A stretch of 64,000 bases of DNA from Caproiciproducens faecalis (lineage in GTDB: Bacteria > Bacillota > Clostridia > Oscillospirales > Acutalibacteraceae): NCBI RefSeq assembly GCF_019448085.1, contig NZ_JAGFNZ010000001.1:310001-374000 (forward strand), in the 5' to 3' direction. The translations under genes were made by a program, and so were the position numbers. Positions 55,499 through 62,837 of this stretch are shown piece by piece; position 1 is the stretch's first letter; each line of letters opens with the position of its first letter. The notes under the pieces are model-generated. The model did not search any database. It had not been told where the DNA came from and saw only the letters and a program-made list of their open reading frames with translations.

Positions 55499-56314
55499 AT
55501 GGAGGATATTGTGAAGGGCTTCCTGATTATTATCGGCGGAGCTGAGGATAAGACGGGAAACAGCATCATCTTAAAACAAGCGCGGCAGATGCTGAAAGAC
55601 GATGAGCAGCTCACCATCCTGACAACGGCGACGGAAAAACCGGAGGAGGCGGGAGAAAAATACCTTAAGGTCTTCAATCGCCTCGGTATTACAAACATCC
55701 ACGTCCTTAACATCAACACCCGTGACAATGCAGACGATGAGAAGTACTGTGCGGTACTGCGTTCCTCCCGCTGTGTTTTTATGACGGGCGGCGATCAGCT
55801 GCGCATTACGAGCATTCTTGGCGGTACATTGGCAAGCAGCATACTCGAAGAAATTTATTATTCCGGCGGTATCGTCATGGGCACCAGTGCAGGCGCTTCT
55901 GTAATGAGTTCCACAATGATTGTGCAGGGTCTGGACAACGAGCCTGCTAAAAAATGCACGCTGAAAATGGCACCGGGACTTGGACTCGTGAACAGTATGA
56001 TTATCGATCAGCACTTTGACCAGCGCGGCCGCTTCGGGCGGCTGCTGTGCGGAGTAGCGGAAAACCCGCGTGTTTTCGGAATTGGCATCGACGAAGACAC
56101 CTCCATTAAACTCTACCCCGATATGCATTTTGAGGTAATCGGTTCCAACGCCGTCACCGTCATTGACGGGAAGTCGATTCAGAGTTCAAACGTTTCAGAG
56201 CTGAACCAAGATGAAATTCTTGCTATTTTTGGTGTCACCGTGCATGTACTGCCCCAGGGCTATGGTTTTGACCTGAATAACAGAAAGGTTTTACGACTGA
56301 AAGATGAGAACTGA
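55499..56314 (+). CDS. cphB: cyanophycinase
   Basis: A 271-residue serine peptidase of family S51 that degrades cyanophycin to beta-Asp-Arg dipeptides. The nucleophile elbow is GTSAGASVMS, with the upstream GGDQLRIT motif and C-terminal VIGSNAVTVIDG. The start FLIIIGGAEDKTGN is typical. No signal peptide is visible, so it acts on intracellular cyanophycin. GAGGAG precedes ATG 55499. Its 3' end overlaps cphA by 11 bases. Confidence 0.94.
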   Translation: MEDIVKGFLIIIGGAEDKTGNSIILKQARQMLKDDEQLTILTTATEKPEEAGEKYLKVFNRLGITNIHVLNINTRDNADDEKYCAVLRSSRCVFMTGGDQLRITSILGGTLASSILEEIYYSGGIVMGTSAGASVMSSTMIVQGLDNEPAKKCTLKMAPGLGLVNSMIIDQHFDQRGRFGRLLCGVAENPRVFGIGIDEDTSIKLYPDMHFEVIGSNAVTVIDGKSIQSSNVSELNQDEILAIFGVTVHVLPQGYGFDLNNRKVLRLKDEN

Positions 56315-58910
56315 CAAAATTCATATCAATGATTTTACCATCTACAGCGGAAGAAATATTTACAGTCACCGGCCTATTATGAAGATGATTGTGGACATTG
56401 GAAAATACGGCGAAATTCCTACCAGCCAGATACCGGGCTTCAACGAAAAGCTGCTCGCCTTGTTCCCCGGGCTTCGGACAAACGTCTGCGGATTAGGGCA
56501 TGAAGGCGGATTTCTCGAACGGCTTGAAGAAGGAACCTACATGGCTCATGTTCTGGAGCATGTTGTACTTGAAATGCAGGCAATGGTCGGTTATGATCTT
56601 CATTACGGAAAGACAAGAACCATCAAAGAGCCATCCGTTTATTACCTTGTGTATGAATATGAAAATGAAGTGTGCGGGCTTGAGTGTGGAAAAGCGTCTG
56701 TCTTTATTTTGAACCATCTTCTGGAAGGCAAAGAAATAGAGATTGATGAATTTATCGAATATTTAAAACGCGCCTCGAGCGAAGCGGAGCTTGGGCCAAG
56801 CACAACGGCAATCGTAAACGAGACTAAAAAGCGGAACATTCCTGTTACCTGCATCGGGAACGACAGCCTTGTCCGTCTTGGATACGGAAAATTCAGCCGG
56901 CTGATTGAGGCGACGCTGACAGATGCAACTTCCTGTATCTCGGCGGACATTTCCTCCAACAAACAGTTCACAAAATTCCTGCTTAGCGAGCATCAGATTC
57001 CCGTTCCCTACGGCAAAGTGGTGTTTTCTGAAATTTCGGCTCAAATGGTTTCTAAACAAATTGGATTACCGGTTGTCATTAAGCCGTTCGACGCGAATCA
57101 AGGCAAGGGAGTACACCTCAACTTAAAAAACAAAAATGAGATTATAACCGCCTTTAAGGATGCTTCTAAGTACAGCAACGGAATCATTGTGGAGCAGTAC
57201 ATTTCGGGACGGGACTACCGCGTATTGGTAGTGGGCGGCAAAGTTTGCGCCGTTGCTGAACGTTTGCCCGCGCTTGTGATCGGCGACGGCGAACACACCG
57301 TAGAAGAACTGGTAAAAATAATTAACCAAGATCCGCGCCGCGGGGAGCAGCATGAAAAAGCGCTTACCAAAATCCGGCTGGATGCCGTTGCGGATAAATT
57401 GCTTAAATTGAATAATATGACACGAGAAAGCGTTCCCGCTGCAGGTGAGGTTGTGAAGCTGCGCGGAAACGCAAACCTGAGTACGGGCGGCACCGCCGTT
57501 GACTGCACCGACATGATTCATCCCGACAATGCCGATATCGCAGTACGGGCGGCAAACGCAATCGGCATTGACATTGCAGGAATTGACATCGTAACAGAGG
57601 ATATCTCGAAGTCGGTTTATGACACTGGAGGAGCGGTTGTAGAGGTCAACACCGCACCGGGCATTCGTATGCACCTCTACCCAAGCAAAGGTACGCCCCG
57701 AAATGTCGCCGAAGATATCGTCCGCCTGCTATTTCCGGATGACAGCGCCGCTCATTTCCCCATTGTTTCGGTAACAGGAACCAACGGAAAAACCACAGTT
57801 GTGCGCCTGATTTCCCATGTGCTTTCAGCTGCGGGAAAATCTGTGGGAATGACCAGCACATGCGGCACTTATGTGAATGACCGATGCATCTGCCGAGGCG
57901 ACAACTCCGGTCCCAGAAGCGCCCGGGCATTGCTCTCTAACAAGTCAATTGACGCGGCGGTACTGGAAACCGCGCGCGGCGGAATCGTGCGCGAGGGACT
58001 GGGCTATGATCTTGCAGACGTCGGTGTTATCACTAACATCACCAGCGACCATCTTGGGCTGGACGGTGTTAATACACCGGAAGATTTGGCGTTTGTCAAA
58101 TCACTCGTTGTGGAAGCAGTCAAGGAATCTGGAGCTGCTGTACTGAACGCAGAGAATGAACTGACGCCTTTTGTCCTTGAACGCGTGAAACACAGGGTTA
58201 TCTTTTTCTGTAAAGACAAAAATGCCGCAGAGCGATTTTTAAAGCCTGGTCAGACCGTTGTATTTGTGCGGGACGGCATTCTTGCGGCTGAAGAAAACGG
58301 GCGGCTGCAAACCATCGTTTCCGTTTCGGAAATCCCAATTACGATGCAGGGAAAAATCGAATGCAACATCGAAAACTGCCTTGCCGCCGCAGCAGCGCTT
58401 TACGCGTTGAAAATTCCGCCGGAAACAATTGCTGAGGGTTTTAAAACCTTTGAAAACAATACCGGCCGCTTCGAAATTTTTGAGCGGAACGGTGTTCGCG
58501 TTATGATGGACTATGGTCACAACCCTGCCGGATACCAGCAGGTGCTGAAAACGTGCCGTGCACTTGCATCCGGCCGCCTGACCGGGGTAATCGGCATGCC
58601 GGGCGACCGGCCGGACGACGCCATGCGCGAAGTTGGAAAGCAATGTGCCGAGGTCTTCAGTCGTATCATCATCAAAGAAGACGAAGATCTTCGTGGGCGT
58701 GTTCCCGGAGAAGTGGCTGATGTTTTCCGCAGAGCAATCGAAGAAACCGGATTTCCCTCAGCGGATTTATCCGTCATCGAAAACGAACTAAACGCACTAA
58801 AAAGCGCAATGGCAAATGCAGTACCAGGTGACTTCATTGTTGTGTTCTATGAAAAATACGCAAGAATAAAGGATTATCTGGAGAGCATAGGTGCCCGAAA
58901 AATTTTTTAA
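56304..58910 (+). CDS. cphA: cyanophycin synthetase (CphA1 type)
   Basis: An 868-residue ligase building multi-L-arginyl-poly-L-aspartate granules without ribosomes. There are three parts. The N domain is about 1-160. The ATP-grasp domain, which adds Asp to the backbone, is about 205-480, with LPVVIKPFDANQGKGVHLN, DYRVLVVGGKVCAVAERLPA and VVEVNTAPGIRMH. The Mur-ligase-like domain, which adds Arg to side chains, is about 488-868, with GTNGKTTVVRLI, ETARGGIVREGLGYD, TNITSDHLG, NNTGRFEIF and MDYGHNPAGYQ. Both ATP sites look intact and the length equals the family norm. The overlap with cphB couples synthesis and degradation genes. Confidence 0.96.
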   Translation: MRTDKIHINDFTIYSGRNIYSHRPIMKMIVDIGKYGEIPTSQIPGFNEKLLALFPGLRTNVCGLGHEGGFLERLEEGTYMAHVLEHVVLEMQAMVGYDLHYGKTRTIKEPSVYYLVYEYENEVCGLECGKASVFILNHLLEGKEIEIDEFIEYLKRASSEAELGPSTTAIVNETKKRNIPVTCIGNDSLVRLGYGKFSRLIEATLTDATSCISADISSNKQFTKFLLSEHQIPVPYGKVVFSEISAQMVSKQIGLPVVIKPFDANQGKGVHLNLKNKNEIITAFKDASKYSNGIIVEQYISGRDYRVLVVGGKVCAVAERLPALVIGDGEHTVEELVKIINQDPRRGEQHEKALTKIRLDAVADKLLKLNNMTRESVPAAGEVVKLRGNANLSTGGTAVDCTDMIHPDNADIAVRAANAIGIDIAGIDIVTEDISKSVYDTGGAVVEVNTAPGIRMHLYPSKGTPRNVAEDIVRLLFPDDSAAHFPIVSVTGTNGKTTVVRLISHVLSAAGKSVGMTSTCGTYVNDRCICRGDNSGPRSARALLSNKSIDAAVLETARGGIVREGLGYDLADVGVITNITSDHLGLDGVNTPEDLAFVKSLVVEAVKESGAAVLNAENELTPFVLERVKHRVIFFCKDKNAAERFLKPGQTVVFVRDGILAAEENGRLQTIVSVSEIPITMQGKIECNIENCLAAAAALYALKIPPETIAEGFKTFENNTGRFEIFERNGVRVMMDYGHNPAGYQQVLKTCRALASGRLTGVIGMPGDRPDDAMREVGKQCAEVFSRIIIKEDEDLRGRVPGEVADVFRRAIEETGFPSADLSVIENELNALKSAMANAVPGDFIVVFYEKYARIKDYLESIGARKIF

Positions 58911-59047
58911 TCAGACTACGCGTTTGAAAACATCTATGCCATGCGATTCGAACTGCCGACAAACCGGTACAACCGATTGTACAAAAGTAATTCTAAAACC
59001 GTAAAACAGGAACTTAGAAATCAATAAAATTTTTATTATATAAAAGG

Positions 59048-59078
59048 AAAAGGCAAGCAGAAAAACTGCTTGCCTTTT
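59048..59078. terminator. terminator downstream of tRNA-Val and cphA
   Basis: AAAAGGCAAGCAG (59048-59060) and CTGCTTGCCTTTT (59066-59078) around an AAAAA loop. On the minus strand it directly follows the tRNA CCA end and is followed by CCTTTTA; on the plus strand it ends the cphA transcript. Confidence 0.85.
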
Positions 59079-59106
59079 ATGGTGGACGTTATAGAACTCG
59101 AATCTA
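59077..59106 (-). repeat. 30-bp direct repeat inside tRNA-Val (second attachment-like copy)
   Basis: Identical to 54164-54193 over 30 bases. It contains the 3' portion of the intact tRNA gene. Distance between copies is about 4.9 kb, containing iadA, cphB and cphA and no integrase. Confidence 0.85.
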
Positions 59107-59155
59107 TGACCTTTCGCACGTCAAGCGAATGCTCTACCAGCTGAGCTAAACGTCC
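59080..59155 (-). tRNA. tRNA-Val (anticodon GAC)
   Basis: A 76-base cloverleaf read on the minus strand. The acceptor GGACGTT pairs with AACGTCC. The D arm is GCTC AGCTGGTA GAGC, and the anticodon stem TTCGC/GCGAA encloses TTGACGT, giving anticodon GAC. The T arm is ATAGA/TCTAT with loop TTCGAGT. CCA is encoded. GAC reads the valine codon GTC (and GTT). A terminator follows at 59078-59048. Confidence 0.95.
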
Positions 59156-59306
59156 ATATCTTTTGAGTGCTCGATTATTATAACGTAATTTGCTTTAAAA
59201 ATCAATATAAAAATTCAAAAAAACTCATTTTTATTTCCTTCGCTTGTTTTCGACCGGGGATTAGCCTATAATAAAACATAAATATTTTTGATGTGAGGTG
59301 TTTGCT

Positions 59307-60161
59307 ATGCCGATAGGTCTTGTACTGGAAGGCGGAGGTATGCGCGGAGCATATACGAGCGGAGTGCTGGAAGTCTTCCTGAATCATGGAATCGAATTCC
59401 CAAACGTTTACGGCATTTCAGCCGGCGCCTGTAATGCGCTCAGCTACATTTCCGGACAGAAGAATAGAAATTACGATATTTTCTACCAATATATCAGTGA
59501 TAAACGATACATGAGCGTCGAGAACTTGAACCGTACTGGTTCTTTGTTTGGATTTGATTTTATTTTCGGAGAGCTTTTTCACACTCTGCTGCCGTTTGAT
59601 TATGAATCCTTTTTTAATTCCCCGATTGATCTGAAAGTAGGCGCCACCGACCTGAAAACCGGACAGACCGTCTTCTTTGACAAAGCAACTCTGGATGAGA
59701 ATTTTACCGCGGTCAAAGCCTCCAGCTCGCTGCCTTTTATTTCCAACACCGTATCCTACCGGGGGCATGAGCTGCTGGACGGCGGCTGCGCAACCCCAAT
59801 TCCGATAGAACGCTCCCTTTTTGACGGCAACAATCTGAATGTGGTTGTACTGACGCGTGACAGCTCCTACCGGAAAAGCCCGAAGCCGGAATTTCCGCGC
59901 GCGGTGCTTCGTGTCAAATACGGCGAATATCCCAACTTCGTCAACACCATGCAGATTCGGGCGGAAATTTACAACAATGAGCTTGAAGTCTGCCGTAGAC
60001 AGGAATCGGAAGAGAAAGCTGTGATTGTACGGCCAAGCAGGCCCATCGTTACGGGACGGTACGAAAAAGACCCACAGACTCTGAAAGCGATTTATGAAAT
60101 GGGCATGAGCGACTGCGAGAAAAAGCTTCCTGAAATCTGTGCTATGATGGAACGTGCATAA
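59307..60161 (+). CDS. patatin-like phospholipase family protein
   Basis: A 284-residue Ser-Asp hydrolase of the RssA/YjjU branch. The oxyanion loop is LEGGGMRGAYTSGVLEVF, the nucleophile elbow is GISAGACNAL (GxSxG), and the catalytic Asp is in LLDGGCATPIP. It probably hydrolyses acyl esters of membrane lipids; the true substrate is unknown. ATG 59307 follows GAGGTG at 6 bases; GTG 59298 overlaps that site. It stands alone between the tRNA and a terminator. Confidence 0.92.
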   Translation: MPIGLVLEGGGMRGAYTSGVLEVFLNHGIEFPNVYGISAGACNALSYISGQKNRNYDIFYQYISDKRYMSVENLNRTGSLFGFDFIFGELFHTLLPFDYESFFNSPIDLKVGATDLKTGQTVFFDKATLDENFTAVKASSSLPFISNTVSYRGHELLDGGCATPIPIERSLFDGNNLNVVVLTRDSSYRKSPKPEFPRAVLRVKYGEYPNFVNTMQIRAEIYNNELEVCRRQESEEKAVIVRPSRPIVTGRYEKDPQTLKAIYEMGMSDCEKKLPEICAMMERA

Positions 60162-60170
60162 ATAATAATG

Positions 60171-60196
60171 AAGGGACGGATTTATCCGTCCCTTTT
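60171..60196 (+). terminator. terminator after the patatin-like gene
   Basis: AAGGGACGGA (60171-60180) and TCCGTCCCTT (60185-60194) with a TTTA loop and T-run. Confidence 0.85.
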
Positions 60197-60199
60197 AAC

Positions 60200-60228
60200 T
60201 TGACAACAGCCTGAGAACGGTCTATATT
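60200..60228 (+). promoter_or_regulatory. znu operon promoter
   Basis: TTGACA (60200-60205), 17 bases, TATATT (60223-60228). The predicted start falls at about 60235, inside the Fur-family box. Confidence 0.75.
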
Positions 60229-60234
60229 ATAGAT

Positions 60235-60249
60235 TGCAAATGATTTGCA
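60235..60249. promoter_or_regulatory. Fur-family (Zur-like) operator
   Basis: TGCAAAT-G-ATTTGCA is a perfect 7-1-7 inverted repeat, the layout bound by Fur, Zur and PerR dimers. It covers the predicted transcription start of a znuABC-type operon, so repression by a zinc-loaded regulator is the natural reading. Confidence 0.7.
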
Positions 60250-60267
60250 TTTAAGGAGGCTCTTAAC

Positions 60268-61149
60268 ATGATAAAACGGGTTGCTGCCGTAATTTTGGCG
60301 GCTGCCATTATGGTATTGTCCGTGGGGTGTGCCGGAAGAACGGAAAAAAATATTCGTTTCCGGGTAGTAACCTCCTTTTATCCTTTATATATTATGGCAC
60401 TGAACATTACCGAAGGGGTCCCCGGTGTGCAGGTGGATAATATGGCAGGGCAGCAGACAGGGTGCCTGCACGATTATCAGCTGCAGTCCAAGGATATGAA
60501 AAACATTGAACAGGCGGATGTATTTGTGATTAACGGAGCAGGCATGGAAAGCTTCATGAGTAAAGTCACTTCTCAGCTGCCAAATCTGAAGGTGATCGAT
60601 TCCAGCAAAGGCATTGAGCTTTTGACGGATGAAAGCGGGGAAGAAAATCCGCATATTTGGGTTTCTATTTCAAACTACATCCGGCAGGTTTCCAATCTGG
60701 AAAAAGGCCTGTCCCAGGCCGACCCGCAGAACGCCGAAGCCTACCGGAAAAACGCACAGGACTATCTGGCAAAGCTGAGCGTACTGCGCGACCAGATGCA
60801 CCGCGAGCTGAGTCATATTACACACAGGGATATCATTACTTTTCACGAAGCCTTTCCGTATTTTGCCGAAGAATTTGACCTGAACATTGTAAGCGTGGTC
60901 AACCGTGAACCTGACAGTCAGCCAAGCGCCCGGGAACTGGCGGAAACGATTCGGCTGATTCGGGGCAGCGGAGTGAAAGCCGTCTTTGCGGAGCCGCAGT
61001 ATCCGAAATCGGCCGCTAACATTGTGGCGAACGAAAGCGGGGCAAAGGTTTATTCACTGGACCCGGCGGTAACGGGGGAAGACAGCAAAGACGCCTATCT
61101 GAACGCGATGGAGGGCAACCTGAAGACGCTGAAAGAAGCGCTGGATTAA
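60268..61149 (+). CDS. znuA: zinc/manganese ABC transporter substrate-binding lipoprotein
   Basis: A 293-residue cluster A-I binding protein. It has a lipoprotein signal (MIKRVAAVILAAAIMVLSVGC, shown only to the lipobox LSVGC; cysteine 21 is lipidated). Metal ligands are likely His in GCLHDYQL, His in ENPHIWVS, His in ITFHEAFPYF and Glu in VFAEPQYP. The long His-rich loop of many ZnuA proteins is absent. The family includes zinc and manganese importers, and the His3-Glu set does not fully separate them. GGAGG precedes ATG 60268. Confidence 0.92.
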   Translation: MIKRVAAVILAAAIMVLSVGCAGRTEKNIRFRVVTSFYPLYIMALNITEGVPGVQVDNMAGQQTGCLHDYQLQSKDMKNIEQADVFVINGAGMESFMSKVTSQLPNLKVIDSSKGIELLTDESGEENPHIWVSISNYIRQVSNLEKGLSQADPQNAEAYRKNAQDYLAKLSVLRDQMHRELSHITHRDIITFHEAFPYFAEEFDLNIVSVVNREPDSQPSARELAETIRLIRGSGVKAVFAEPQYPKSAANIVANESGAKVYSLDPAVTGEDSKDAYLNAMEGNLKTLKEALD

Positions 61150-61160
61150 AGGGGAATGAC

Positions 61161-61901
61161 ATGGATACTTGTAAATGCAGCACACAGATACGCAACCTTA
61201 CGGTAAGAAAACACGACGGGGTGATTCTTCACGATGTTTCCTTTGACGTGCATCACGGGGAAATTCTGGCTTTGATCGGGCGCAACGGCGCGGGGAAAAC
61301 CACGCTGCTGAAAGCACTGCTGGGGCGTATTCCGTATACGGGAACCGTTGTGTTTCACAATTCCAAGGGGGAACAGATCTCTAATCCGCGTATCGGGTAT
61401 GTTCCGCAGAATCTGGTGTTTGACCGCTCCATGCCCGTCACGGTCGGCGATATGCTCTGTTCTAACATGGGCGGGATGCCGGTCTGGCTGGGTCATAAAA
61501 AAGAAAAACTGAATCAAGCCCGCAAGCTGCTTGCCACGGTCGGGGGGAACCCCTCGCTGTTAAACAAAAGAATCGGCAGCCTTTCCGGCGGCGAGATGCA
61601 GCGCGTTCTGCTCGCATTTGCGCTGGACCCCAAGCCGGATCTTTTGCTGCTGGATGAACCGGTTTCTGCGGTGGACCGCAGGGGAATTGAGGTTTTTTAT
61701 GACCTTGTTACCTCTATGCGCGCGGAACATCAGATGCCGATCATTCTGGTGTCCCATGACCTTTCCCATGTAGAGAAATACGCGACGCGGGCCGTCCTGC
61801 TGGACCGCACCGTTCTGGTCAGCGGCAGTGTCCGGGAAGTAATGAAAACGCCCGAAGTGCGGGAAGCTTTTGGGCTGAAGCTGACCGGAGGTGTAAAATG
61901 A
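61161..61901 (+). CDS. znuC: metal ABC transporter ATP-binding protein
   Basis: A 246-residue ATPase subunit. It has Walker A LIGRNGAGKTTLLKALL, the signature LSGGEMQRVLLAFAL, Walker B DLLLLDEPVSAVD and the switch His in ILVSHDLSHVEK. It lies 12 bases after znuA and overlaps the permease gene by ATGATG. It drives import of the metal bound by the upstream lipoprotein. Confidence 0.95.
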   Translation: MDTCKCSTQIRNLTVRKHDGVILHDVSFDVHHGEILALIGRNGAGKTTLLKALLGRIPYTGTVVFHNSKGEQISNPRIGYVPQNLVFDRSMPVTVGDMLCSNMGGMPVWLGHKKEKLNQARKLLATVGGNPSLLNKRIGSLSGGEMQRVLLAFALDPKPDLLLLDEPVSAVDRRGIEVFYDLVTSMRAEHQMPIILVSHDLSHVEKYATRAVLLDRTVLVSGSVREVMKTPEVREAFGLKLTGGVK

Positions 61902-62746
61902 TGAGTACGGTATATTATTTGATCGACACGTTTCTTCCGTTCGAATGGACGGAATTCAGCTATATGAAAAACGCTCTGCTTGCCGTTTTGCTGATTACAC
62001 CGCTGTTCGGGCTGGTCGGAACGATGATTGTAAACAACAAGATGTCCTTTTTTTCCGATGCGCTGGGTCACTCCGCGCTGACGGGGATTGCCATCGGCGT
62101 GCTGATGGGTATTGACAACTATCTGATCTCCATGATGGGCTTTGCGCTGTTGTTTGCGCTGTGCATCTCGGCGGTTATGGATTCCGGTACGTCATCGGCG
62201 GACACGATTATCGGGGTGTTTTCCTCCACCGGGCTGGCGCTCGGCATTGTGCTGCTGTCGGCTTCCGGCGGTTTCGCGAAGTATTCCGGTTATCTCATCG
62301 GCGATATTTTAACGGTACAGCCCGAAGAAATCGGTATGCTTGCTGGAATTTTGGTGGCTGTTACCGTGATTTGGTGCCTGTTTTTCAACCGGCTGCTGCT
62401 GACCAGCATCAACGCTGATCTGGCAGCGAGCAAAGGAATCAATACCCGTTTTGTTGAAAAGCTGTTTGTGGTGATCGTAGCGGCCATTGTAACCGTATCC
62501 ATCAAATGGGTGGGTGTGCTGATTATCAATTCCTTGTTGGTTCTTCCGGCGGCTTCGGCCCGCAACCTTGCAAAAGGGATGCGCTCCTATCACCTGATTG
62601 CCATCGCCATTTCACTGTTTTCCGGGGTAAGTGGGCTGATTGTCTCTTACTATACGGGTACGGCTGCGGGCGGAACCATTGTGCTGATTGCGGCGGTGAT
62701 CTTCTTTTTCAGCTATTTTCTTAACCGGGCTCGGGCTAACAACTGA
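61898..62746 (+). CDS. znuB: metal ABC transporter permease
   Basis: A 282-residue ABC-3 family permease with about eight hydrophobic segments. It has GLVGTMIVNNKMSFFSDALGHSALTGIAIG (only its core SFFSDALGHSALTG is the family motif), GFAKYSGYLIGDIL and KWVGVLIINSLLVLPAASARN. It completes a znuABC-type importer. The start ATG overlaps the ATPase stop. Confidence 0.95.
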   Translation: MMSTVYYLIDTFLPFEWTEFSYMKNALLAVLLITPLFGLVGTMIVNNKMSFFSDALGHSALTGIAIGVLMGIDNYLISMMGFALLFALCISAVMDSGTSSADTIIGVFSSTGLALGIVLLSASGGFAKYSGYLIGDILTVQPEEIGMLAGILVAVTVIWCLFFNRLLLTSINADLAASKGINTRFVEKLFVVIVAAIVTVSIKWVGVLIINSLLVLPAASARNLAKGMRSYHLIAIAISLFSGVSGLIVSYYTGTAAGGTIVLIAAVIFFFSYFLNRARANN

Positions 62747-62837
62747 AACAGGTTGCGCATTCCATCAAAAATGTGGTACTATTTTATTACTGAACAGGCG
62801 ATGCCTTGAATTTTGTAATAGAACAGGAGATTTCTGA

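Noticed and set aside
58911-59080. Additional small RNA gene between cphA and the tRNA
   Set aside because: Apart from the terminator at 59048-59078 the segment is AT-rich with no stable fold or promoter that I can support.
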